64,000 bases of DNA from Ectobius pallidus (lineage: Eukaryota > Arthropoda > Insecta > Blattodea > Ectobiidae): assembly GCA_964059195.1 (NCBI GenBank), contig CAXKWD010000007.1:55527620-55591619 (forward strand), given 5' to 3'. Below are positions 1-9,499 of this stretch, one piece after another. Below the pieces are notes generated by a model. It worked only from the letters and a program-made list of their open reading frames with translations. It was not told where the DNA came from and did no database searches. How positions within the stretch are numbered: the stretch's first letter is position 1; each line of letters starts with the position of its first letter. Both the position numbers and the translations under genes were made by a program.

Positions 1-1883
1 AAATTTTGTAAATCGATGTCAGAGGTCCCTGACACTCTCTCCTAAAGGCACGTGGGGCCGTTGTTCGCCTCCAACATCGATGGCTTTCACAATCTCTCAT
101 AAATTTCTTTTCTTTATATGTTACTAGTATAGGCCTTGCCTACTACCAGATTTTATTTGTTTGATTCGGGATACTTCAGGCGTTCCCTCACCTCACCCTT
201 ACAATCTCTAGTACTTGTTCATAAACTACTTATCATCAGTACACTACTCGTAATTACCTATTCTCCTCTTTCTAACCTAACCAATCATCAGCTATTATCT
301 TTTAACCCCTTTCTTTCTTTAAGTAGAGTTCCCTTCAGCTTATACCATTGATTTAATTCACTTGGTGGTTATTCTAGTTTTCCTACTTCTTAAGTTACTA
401 CTCTTCAGCATGGGCACCCAATCTTCTTTTGTCTCTAAATTCCCTAGAATTCTAACTGAAACTAATTCACGCCCAGATTAGTAAGCTTCTCTATAACCCC
501 TGTAGTGACTCCTACTTCTACCCTAACATGTAAATTTTCCAATGGTACACACCTACTGCACTACCACTCGTAGGCCTTCTTTTGCCCTTCAATCTTTCCA
601 CTTCTTATCCCCCTCTACCATATTCCATACACCTTCGTTTGTAGATAAATCTCTATAAAAAACATAACTTAACACTACAGGCCAGCATGAAATCTATTTA
701 TAGATAGTCACCCGTCACCTGAAAGAAACCCAAGTGGGAGGGGCCCTCGTAAGAAGTACTAAGCATGCCCCTTAATTACCTTTCTTCCTTACTCCCCTCG
801 CGTCCTGTCTCAAAAATAACAAAGTTTATATGAGCATCACCAATTGCCCCTAGCTATGTATTCATTCGTGGGACAATCACCCATAAAACCCCAAAGTGAA
901 GAGATCTATCTTTGGCATTCAGCGGTTAGGCTCTTGACTGCTCTTTCATAATTAACTTAGACCAGAAATAGAAAATAGTTGGATTACTGGATTTCATCAC
1001 TTTACTTCTAGAATTCTCACTTCTATGTTCCTATTCTATTCTTTTATCATACGATACGGCGTCTAATCGCCACACATTACTTAGAAACCATCCTTACAAA
1101 AAAAAGGAATATCTCAATTTTCTCACTCCCCAAACAATAAGAAAAAGTCTAGACGATTATACTCAACCAGTGATGTCCAACTTATCCTCCGATCCTGAGT
1201 TGTCTTCCATTACTTCCTGATGTCCATATCTGCTCTTATTCAGAGCGAGCAGTCACGACTCACTCTCACAGCTGATGTTCGCTGTAGCGGTGTCTCGTAC
1301 TGGCCGACTTGGTGTATTCTTCTGATTAATGACTATCTCCATATAGCCGTGTCAAGGAAGTTCACAACCAGAATTTCCTTTAGATGAAAGTCTGACACAC
1401 CATTATGCCAGAACGCCTCTACCGCTGTCACACATCCCAATCTCGTCTTCTCCCTTCTGCCTTTTCAACTTCTCTCTCTCGTGGTCAGGCACGTACTACT
1501 AACCGTCTTTTAGGTTCCACACGTCTCTCTCGTCGATTCACCGTCGACGCATGCGCACCTCTCCTTTTCTGTAATTCAAATAAATTCAGGGCAGTATCGA
1601 TAATCATGAAAATGTTCAATATCGATTAGTTGCGGTCCCCCAACCCTTCCTTTGTTTAGGAATGGTCTCCTATCGTTGATTATGCACGTCGCTATTTGCG
1701 TCGTGACAGAGTAAGTCATTGGAACAAGCCCCTCCCCTTCCTCCAATACCGGAGGAATTCCGGGATTAAATAGTTTATTCTACACTATGGGTAAGAATCT
1801 CCGGAAACCGGGATTGGTGGATTTAAAATATCATATGATGAGACATGTGTCACAACTAGTTCAAACTCACTTCACTTAATCTT
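1..1883. other. Region without a recognisable gene, upstream of the LINE
   Basis: No convincing coding sequence is visible on either strand. The short open frames here (for example 136-351 and 1405-1629) show no known domain and have low-complexity composition. The stretch may include the 5' untranslated part of the non-LTR element that follows, but no promoter, ORF1 zinc knuckle or 5' boundary can be placed. An ORF1 gag-like protein, usual in RNase H-bearing LINEs, is not seen. Either the element is 5' truncated, or ORF1 has decayed, or it lies outside the window. Confidence 0.5.
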
Positions 1884-3164
1884 ATGAAAATTTTACAGTG
1901 GAATGCGAGAAGTATTAGAAGTAAACTGCCCGAATTACAGAGGTTTGCGGGTTGTCAGGAGATCGATATCTTACTTCTCTCTGAAACGTGGTTAACGCCC
2001 GATACGATCGTCTCATTCAAAAACTATAATCTTATTAGGACTGATAGACCCGATGGAAGGGGTGGTACTGCAGTGTTGGTCCATTCTTCACTCCCTTACA
2101 CTATAGTCCACCTTCGAGCAGTACATGAAATGGTCAATACTACAGCAGTACTCATACATGGCATCTTATATATTTCGCTATACAAACCCCCTAGTCTTTT
2201 AGTTAGTACTCCAGCTTGGGAAAATTTTTTGTCACAACTCCATGTCTCAACGATCTTAGGTGGGGACTTTAACTCCCATCATACATATTGGCATGGTACT
2301 TATAATTCTTCCCATGGACAACATTTATACAGAGCAATAATCAATAGTCCATTTATCTGTCTAAACACACACAACCCTACCGCTATACATCCCCCTACTC
2401 ACACCCGATCTGTTTTGGACCTTACTTTTGTTACACCCAATATAGCAGCGCATACCGAGTGGTCGATTCATTTGGATTCATTAGGCAGTGATCATTTTCC
2501 TATCATCATTCGGTATTACCCCCCACGGTGTCATCAAACTGACCATAATTCCCCAGGGGGCTCTCAACTCTGGCCCAGACGTCGTAGTATCACACGAATC
2601 AACTGGACACAATATTCAGATTACATCTCTCGCCACTTTCACTTTCCTTCGTCTGCAGATCAGGCATATAACAGTATAGTACAACCTATCACTGCCTACT
2701 TGAATATTTTCCATCCGATCATTCCTCAATTCTCACCACGCAGGAGGTTATACAGCAAGTTTTGGTGGAATCCTGAATGTTCACGGGCGGTTGCGCTCAG
2801 AAGACGGGCAATGGCACAGTACACCCGTGCGCCAAATAATACCACGTATTTTCTTTTAAAGCGACAAACTGCGATAACATCTAAAACAATTAAACTAGCA
2901 AAACGCACGGCATGGAAAACATATTGTTCTACTCTCAGTACGCAGACACCCTACTCTTCCATCTGGGCTACGATAAGTTCGTTAAATGGCAATCCTCCCA
3001 AGCCGGTCAGTGACATTACTCCGGAAATTTTGGAAAACTTTCATGTGGTACTGGCACCGCCTTCAGAGATCCACTACCACCGGCAATTGATCCAGCAGCG
3101 GAAGTACGCCTACCAATTCCATTTGATACTGAATTTCGGTTCACGGAGTACATCTCAATCCTGA
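1884..3164 (+). CDS. LINE ORF2, N-terminal endonuclease part (frame-broken)
   Basis: This 426-residue frame starts with an APE-like endonuclease of the type that nicks target DNA for target-primed reverse transcription. Visible catalytic-type motifs are LQWNARS (N7), LLLSETWL (E34), GGDFNSHH (D128, N130) and the GSDHFPI block (D203, H204), so the domain looks intact. The segment after about residue 230 matches the usual linker to the reverse transcriptase. The reading frame then runs into a stop at 3164, while the expected continuation lies in the frame used downstream. The two frames overlap from 3014 to 3164. This is best read as one ORF2 broken by a 1-nt indel; programmed frameshifting is less likely. 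The ATG at 1884 directly precedes the endonuclease start and is a plausible ORF2 start. Confidence 0.85.
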   Translation: MKILQWNARSIRSKLPELQRFAGCQEIDILLLSETWLTPDTIVSFKNYNLIRTDRPDGRGGTAVLVHSSLPYTIVHLRAVHEMVNTTAVLIHGILYISLYKPPSLLVSTPAWENFLSQLHVSTILGGDFNSHHTYWHGTYNSSHGQHLYRAIINSPFICLNTHNPTAIHPPTHTRSVLDLTFVTPNIAAHTEWSIHLDSLGSDHFPIIIRYYPPRCHQTDHNSPGGSQLWPRRRSITRINWTQYSDYISRHFHFPSSADQAYNSIVQPITAYLNIFHPIIPQFSPRRRLYSKFWWNPECSRAVALRRRAMAQYTRAPNNTTYFLLKRQTAITSKTIKLAKRTAWKTYCSTLSTQTPYSSIWATISSLNGNPPKPVSDITPEILENFHVVLAPPSEIHYHRQLIQQRKYAYQFHLILNFGSRSTSQS

Positions 3165-3211
3165 AAAAGAAACGGAATACGGCCCCAGGGCTAGATGGGT
3201 TCTCATACCCC

Positions 3212-5578
3212 ATGCTCCAAAACTTACCTCATCATATTCATGAATACACATTGCAATGGTTTAATTACATTTATCGACACCCCCACATACCGCCCTCTTG
3301 GAAGGACTGTTTGGTGATCCCCATACCAAAACCTCAACCAGTCACAGACCCCTCCCGCTTTAGGCCAATCACTCTGCTCTCATGTTTCCGGAAAGTCTTT
3401 GAAGCCCTGTTACAGAACCGCATCTTATGGTACTTGGAACATAGGAGATATCTTGGGCAACACCAATCAGGATTTCGGAAGGGACGGTCCACAGTTGACA
3501 ATCTAACTATGTTGGTTATAGATATCCTTATGGCACTTTCTACACAGACTATTGTTGATTCTGTTTTTATTGATATTTCCAAAGCCTATGATACGGTACA
3601 AGTCCCCATTCTCCTGGATAGTCTACTTCATCTACAGTTCCCTACTAATGTGATTCAACTTATTAACCTCTTATTTACAGACAGACTTGTTTATATTGAC
3701 AATTCTACTGGCTATGCACAATCCCGTCAGACTTCACGGGGTCTTCCTCAAGGGTCTAGCCTCAGTCCGATCTTATATCTTATATACACCCACAGATTGG
3801 AATCTTCTATTAACCCCTACTGTCGCATCCTTCAGTATGCTGACGACATCCTGATATATACAAGGAAACCGCCCTTGCAGGAATCCACCCCAGACCTGCA
3901 ACAAGCCATGAATACATTACAACAATGGCGTCCAGCGAAGGGTTTACAGGTGCACAGTGATAAAACGGTCAGACTTATCTTCACTAGAAAATCTAGGTAT
4001 CAAACCCCTCAGATCAGATACAAAGGCTCTTCTATTCGTGTAGTCCAGCACAATAAATTCTTGGGGCTTATTTTCGACTCTAAATGTACTTGGAGGCCGC
4101 ATATTCGGGAAGTAATTCATCGGTGTGAACAGGGCAGTCAGATCATCAAAGCATTGACAATCACATGGTGGGGAGCGAATGTTCAACAATTACATGTTGC
4201 TTACAAAGCCATTATTCGAAGCAAGGTTGAATATGCTGGTTTTTTGTATGATTCGGCCTACGCCAAAGATTTGAAGAAATTAGATGCTCTTCAATTTACA
4301 ATTCTAAAAATTATTGCAGGGGCAATGCGGTCATCCCCCAACCAGGCACTGCCAGTGGAGATGGCGGAATTCCCCTATGTATACCGGAGAAGAATTCTGG
4401 CTACAAATTATCTTCCTAAAAAGCTTTCAGTCACTCCATCCCCGATCATACCAAAACTCACTTTGTTTTCTCGGCTGTACAAACCTTCTTGCGTTAATAG
4501 ACCTCTCGACTCTCCAGCTCTTATCTGGGCGTGTGACATGCTTCACCCACATGCGCAGGATATAGTTCGCTCCCCAGGGCTCCCCTGTTATAGGTGCCCT
4601 TATGAGGTCCTATATTTCTCTTTTCCTGTGAGATATCAGCTGACGGGTGCTGATCGTGCAATCTTATTTTCTTCACGCACATATCATAGCAATCATACTT
4701 CCCCTATAGCAATATACACTGATGGTTCGAAACAGACTCCTGAGCCGGCAGTTGGAGCAGCCTTCATTATACCTTCCCGCCAAGTAGTAGCACATTACCG
4801 ACTTCCCACAGACTCTACAGTATATATGGCAGAATTATTCGCGATAAGACAGGCACTACTGTGGATTAAAAAACATCCGGTTCCACATCCGGTAGTACTC
4901 TATTCGGATTCTAAAAGTGTACTTACAGCTTTACATGAACCACTGACACAGGCACACACCGATTGGTGGATTATACATGTCAAGCAACTGTGGTTCCACT
5001 TGTTACAAACTAGGCCTTCTATTACAATGTGTTGGATCCAGGGACATTCGGGGATACCCGGAAATGAAGCGGCTGACAACTTAGCAAAACAATCTCGTAC
5101 TCAGGGGCAGTTTACGAAGATTCTACTTCCAGCATCCACTTATAAATATCAGACGATAACACATATTAGACAAGACTGGCAGAGGAAATGGGATACCTAC
5201 GGTACCTTATCAAACATTATATATTATTCTGTTCAACCAACAATCCCGCGCAGACCGTGGTTTTATAATCTTCAATTCCCTAGATGGTTTACAGCCTCTA
5301 TTATCAGAATTAAACTACATCATACTAGTTCACCCGAGTTTCTTCAGAAAATTCAATTTTCGGAAACGCCATTATGTAGGTGTCAACAGGAAGGCACGAT
5401 CAACCACATGGTTTTGGCCTGTCCTCTGAATGATATGGCAAATCGACAGTTACACGAACGTCTTCACAAAAAAGGTATCCCCTTCCCGACGTCACTTCTT
5501 CATATACTACACTCACCCACAGTGGACATACTTCATTTACTATATCAACATATGAAAAAATGCAAAATAAAATTATAA
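3212..5578 (+). CDS. LINE ORF2, reverse transcriptase / RNase H / zinc-knuckle part
   Basis: This 788-residue frame carries an LINE reverse transcriptase: a PxPKP block, the FRPITLLSCFRKVFE block, QSGFRKGRS, FIDISKAYD, GLPQGSSLSP, and the catalytic YADD at residues 209-212. An RNase H1-type domain follows, with acidic residues visible at D504 (YTDGSK), E541 (MAELFAIRQA), D566 (YSDSKSV) and D622 (GNEAADNLA). A Cys/His cluster (CRC...H...C) lies near the C-terminus. The ATG at 3212 is not a true start: the frame is already open from 3014 and encodes the conserved linker with APGLDGFSYP just upstream. It lies one base out of frame with the endonuclease ORF. No internal stop is present, so apart from the single frame break the element is well preserved. 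Confidence 0.88.
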   Translation: MLQNLPHHIHEYTLQWFNYIYRHPHIPPSWKDCLVIPIPKPQPVTDPSRFRPITLLSCFRKVFEALLQNRILWYLEHRRYLGQHQSGFRKGRSTVDNLTMLVIDILMALSTQTIVDSVFIDISKAYDTVQVPILLDSLLHLQFPTNVIQLINLLFTDRLVYIDNSTGYAQSRQTSRGLPQGSSLSPILYLIYTHRLESSINPYCRILQYADDILIYTRKPPLQESTPDLQQAMNTLQQWRPAKGLQVHSDKTVRLIFTRKSRYQTPQIRYKGSSIRVVQHNKFLGLIFDSKCTWRPHIREVIHRCEQGSQIIKALTITWWGANVQQLHVAYKAIIRSKVEYAGFLYDSAYAKDLKKLDALQFTILKIIAGAMRSSPNQALPVEMAEFPYVYRRRILATNYLPKKLSVTPSPIIPKLTLFSRLYKPSCVNRPLDSPALIWACDMLHPHAQDIVRSPGLPCYRCPYEVLYFSFPVRYQLTGADRAILFSSRTYHSNHTSPIAIYTDGSKQTPEPAVGAAFIIPSRQVVAHYRLPTDSTVYMAELFAIRQALLWIKKHPVPHPVVLYSDSKSVLTALHEPLTQAHTDWWIIHVKQLWFHLLQTRPSITMCWIQGHSGIPGNEAADNLAKQSRTQGQFTKILLPASTYKYQTITHIRQDWQRKWDTYGTLSNIIYYSVQPTIPRRPWFYNLQFPRWFTASIIRIKLHHTSSPEFLQKIQFSETPLCRCQQEGTINHMVLACPLNDMANRQLHERLHKKGIPFPTSLLHILHSPTVDILHLLYQHMKKCKIKL

Positions 5579-5960
5579 AGTTCACACACTTCTTCCTGGA
5601 CTGGGTTCTTCTTTCCAAGGTGCATTTTCGGTCACCCAATACGTCCCGGGGCGCCTCGGAGACGACCTTTTCCCTTGATGTCCATTGCATTATTCCTGGG
5701 AACATACACATTCACACATATATTCATGACGTTGCAGGTAGCATAACCATAACTTATGATTAGATCTACACCTGGGGTCGGATTCTGTAACTCCACCAAC
5801 GCTCTCAACTACGATTACACCAATGTTACTAGAAAAAGTTATTCTGTAACTATTGGTGTCAAGAATCGATCTTGAAATCACACCAATATATTGCTGGAAA
5901 TATTGGTGTCACACCGACGGCTCCAAACCCCTCGGTGAGCTCAACAACAACTCGAAAGTA

Positions 5961-6294
5961 TAGTGGAGGCTAGACCTATGTAAACAGTCGGGATGCTTTG
6001 AGGATTAAGCCATTGTCAGGCACTTAAGGAGTGGTATGGTACTGACTGAACGGCACTCGTCTGGTGTCCACGTGGAGTCATGTCAAAAATTCAGAAATTA
6101 GCACTGATTGGTTGCACATGAAATTCTATTGGCTGTCAGGCAAGTTCAACGCCCAAGAAAACACACTGAAAATCCAGAATATACAACTCTATTGTCCAAG
6201 ACACCCTCATTTCAAGTTATTTACTGCGGATTATAAGGGTCTGTCGGCATGCCCTTGAAGAAAGATGTATATGTAGAAGTTGCCTCAACTTTAC
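5961..6294. other. ~334-bp insertion specific to unit 1
   Basis: Other units read directly from CTCGAAAGTA to CCAAAATATCGC at this point. Unit 1 has an extra block beginning TAGTGGAGGC and ending CAACTTTACT. No domain, inverted ends or clear target duplication was recognised. It could be an ancestral segment lost from the other copies or an insertion. Confidence 0.6.
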
Positions 6295-6340
6295 TAAAAT
6301 ATCGCAAAATTTGCAGAAATATCGACATATTTGTGTTTCA

Positions 6341-6608
6341 ATGGTCGCTTATATCCTAATTGGGCGACTTCGTGATGGTGTCAATAGCTATATTTGCGTA
6401 ATAACAGAGAAGGTACAGTATATATATCCATTAATTAATAGATTCTTAGTATTTGTTTATATGTTTTTATCAATATAAAAACTAAATACATAATTTTATG
6501 TTGCAACAAGCATGTTTGAGGTTATGTTTGCACAATTGCACATAATATTAATTATTTTACTTTATCTTGTTTCAGATTTGGAATTGTAATCCCTGTGATC
6601 TGCATTAA
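6341..6608 (+). CDS. Candidate two-exon 34-residue mini-ORF (unit 1 copy)
   Basis: Exon 1 would be 6341-6412 (24 codons, beginning MVAYILIGRLRD here and MAAYILIGRLRD in later units). It ends at GAGAAG followed by the donor GTACAGTAT. A pyrimidine-rich acceptor, TTTATCTTGTTTCAG, precedes exon 2 at 6576-6608 (10 codons and TAA). The same arrangement recurs in all array units, for example 9734-9805 plus 9967-9999 in unit 2. It could be the first exon of a lost transposase gene kept by a non-autonomous element, or chance. No homology is recognised and there is no evidence of expression. Confidence 0.3.
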
Positions 6609-7366
6609 AGAGTGGACAACATAATATGCACCAATAATAAGCTTAATGAACACTGATGGGTGTCACCTCTATGTAGGCCTAAATTTTTTAATGTAGTGTA
6701 AAATTTTGTTTAGTTCATTCGAAAGAACAGTGCACAACTAGGGCATTTGCAATTGAGAAGGACATCCCACTCAAGCGATGCTTCAAGTAGTGAGATGTTG
6801 TTGGCTTTTTGTAATTTTCAGGGAATAATTACGAAGACTGTGCTTTTTAGAACTGAGCAAAGTGCCATGAACTCATGATACATATAATAGTTCTTTTTGT
6901 ACCAAAGTTTACTTTGTAAGTGTGTGTGTACTATATCACTCAGCAAAATATGATGTACATTGTCCTTACTTTTAAATATACTGGTAGCCTATATAGCGTT
7001 TACTAGTTTATAAAACTTTTCACACTTGTAGAGAAGCATCTGTTTTTAACTGCACAAAAAATATGCCTCCCTGCCAATGTAGCCTATTGTAATTGAAAAT
7101 ATTATTTAAATCTAGCTACAATATTGACTGTTACCAATTTTTTGTCTAATTTAAATTCCCTCTAATTCCTTTTATAATAATATGAGCTATATTGTATCTC
7201 GTGATTTTCTGTCAAGTGGGTGTGGCTTATATGTAAGTTGAAATGCATGTTGAATTTTCAAAGCCATTTTCCCATAACTTAATATTTTCAACACAAAAGG
7301 CACAATATCTCTTAAAGTAATGGTCCAAATTGCATGACCACTGCACACCCATAGTTTTTTGTGTGT

Positions 7367-7529
7367 TCTAGAGGATAAACCTAAATAATCTGACGTATTT
7401 GCAACACAAGATTATTTCACCTGTGAACATGATGTGAAAAAATTAGTAATAATTGTATATTGAAATTTTAAAATGCCTGAAAATTGTATCAGGCATACCA
7501 CGGTATAAATTGATGGTTTATCCTCTAGA
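7367..7529. repeat. Internal inverted repeat with nested hairpin (unit 1 copy)
   Basis: TCTAGAGGATAAACC (7367-7381) recurs inverted at 7515-7529, about 160 bp apart. Inside lies a perfect 8-bp stem ATGCCTGA/TCAGGCAT with an 8-nt loop (7473-7496). The arrangement is kept in the other units, with one change (TCCTCGAG) in the right arm. It may be a small MITE-like insertion ancestral to the array; no target duplication was identified. Confidence 0.5.
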
Positions 7530-9499
7530 TTATAGTGTCAGCTGTGAATAAAAAAAAATATTACACCAATCAGATTGACTTTTGCATGAAATCATGTTTC
7601 TTAGGTCTAATCACATGCTGAAAAATAAAAAAAATTAATTTTATAATATCAACCTTCATATTTGTGACACTGTAATAATTTTTGTGCTCATTTCAACCCC
7701 CAAATGTATACTTCTAATGTCCAAAATTTCATTTTATTATTGCAAATAGTGTTGAAGATATCGAACAGTTACTGCAATGCCTGCTCGGGCATGGTCTCTT
7801 GGTGTATGAGCCCCCTTAAGACACTTTTTCAGTGATATTATGGTGTTATTTAAATTAATATATAATTATGAACAACCATGAGGCCAATTGTAATGTTTCA
7901 AAGTACAGTGTAAATTAAATACTAATGAATTCATTTTAAGTTAACCTAAAACACAATTAATTTATTTAAAGGGTTTTATAAATGTCATAAAAGCAGTAGG
8001 CAAGATAAGATACTCTTATTTGCTTAAACTTTACTATTTGCTTTATCTATATAAAAATAATTTTATAATTGGCTTGTGTTCTATAAATTAAGTAAAAACT
8101 CCTATTGAATATTTTTTTTACTTTCTCTGCCTGTACCATAGGTAATACAGATAAAGGAAGTATTGTTTTCGACCCCAACTTTGAAGTTGAGTTTTAAGCC
8201 TAAATACACATTTTGAGGTATTCTGAATCTCCAAATACTATTTTCGGAAACATGTCTGTGTGGAAGTGTGTCAACAGCCTAGCTCCAGAATGGAAAATCA
8301 TAAGAATTTTCTTTTTTTTTGTATTTGGGTTGGGTACCTTCTGAAGATGTGACACAAAGATTGGCGACAAGTTTCTCTTATTTTTAAAGGGGCTTTACAT
8401 GAAAAAATGTTCGTTTTTCGCGATTTTATCGATTTGTTTAAATTTTGCACATGGGTTGCTTATAAGTTACTAGGACTTAAAACTTTTATTTGAAACTTTT
8501 TTTCCAAGAAATGCTCTTTGGGGTAGTTATAAGCCACCCACTCTGAATACGTGCTAAAACTTTTATTTGAAAAATTTTTTCGAAGAAAGTCTCTAAAGTG
8601 TAGTCTTTATCAGAATATGAAGTGAGAAAAATTTTGTGCATGCTTAAAGTAAAGAAAGTTATGAGAGTACAATAAATATATTTTATTTGGGTTGTGTATC
8701 CTTCGGGGATGTGATGTGTTAAGGACATTCTCTTTATTTATACAACCAATTTACATTACAAGAATGTCATACACAATAATTATATTATACTGAGAGACTA
8801 ACTTTTATTTGAACAGAGATTGGAAAGTTCATTCCTTTCACTGAGTATGAATCCAGCAACATTTTGTTAAAATGAGTATTCTGGAAAGGGCTACATCTTA
8901 CTTTCTGTTAATCGTTAAAATTAATACTTTCACACAAACAAGGTGAGTTGCAATGGAAATATATAACTACTTCGAGATTGCATATTTTTTTATAATCATA
9001 ATTTAAATCAGACATTGGCAAACTATTGCGAAATTTGCTAATTGGATTCCCCGAGATACCCGCCTTATTATATATATGACAGTAAACATTACTAAAAACC
9101 ATTGGCATTTTGCGAATTTCTCCTATTATTATAAATCCGCCTTTTCCCCCTATAAGCGTCTTGCAACATGACAGTACGTGTAATATAAACGCCCACTTTC
9201 AAAATATATACATGAAATTAAAATCCCGCCCAGTTTGGAAATTATGAAATCACATTCCCGCACTCCATCAGCCAATGATATTCATTGCACTTTGTTAAGA
9301 CAGATTTCTCATAGCTACTTTCATTGCCAACATTCACGAAAATTCACAAAGTTATTGGTGGGCCTCAACAACGCGTCTCGAGATACTAACAAGGAGTTAC
9401 AGAATCGCTCACGCTCCGGCCGTTGGTATCTTTCTGTCGGTTGTTGAGCTCTCAACAACACCAATGCGTTGGTGGCGAAAGTTACAGAATACGACCCCT

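Larger units (their letters stand above)
1884..5760 (+). mobile_element. Non-LTR retrotransposon (LINE), I/R1/Loa-type group with RNase H
   Basis: An APE-type endonuclease, a reverse transcriptase with YADD, an RNase H domain and a C-terminal Cys/His knuckle follow one another on the plus strand. This is the ORF2 architecture of the RNase H-bearing I-superfamily LINEs. The coding region is split by a single frame change between endonuclease and reverse transcriptase. After the stop at 5578 there are about 195 bp of 3' untranslated sequence or flank before the first array unit. No poly(A) or simple tail and no target duplication were recognised, so the 3' limit is approximate. The clade is an inference from domain order; a phylogeny of the RT would settle it. 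Confidence 0.85.
5774..9498 (+). mobile_element. Array unit 1 (TIR-bounded, no spacer)
   Basis: This unit begins with the variant GGGGTCGGATTCTG and ends at ...ACGACCCC. It is the most divergent copy: it has a ~334-bp insertion at 5961-6294 not found in the others, and the mini-ORF starts ATGGTC instead of ATGGCC. Its right half belongs to the 'ctattgaata' class shared with units 3 and 7. Confidence 0.85.

Noticed and set aside
9235..9447. 70-codon plus-strand frame near each unit's right end (MEIMKSHSRTP...)
   Set aside because: It lies across the right terminal inverted region, lacks any domain, and its conservation follows the DNA repeat as a whole.
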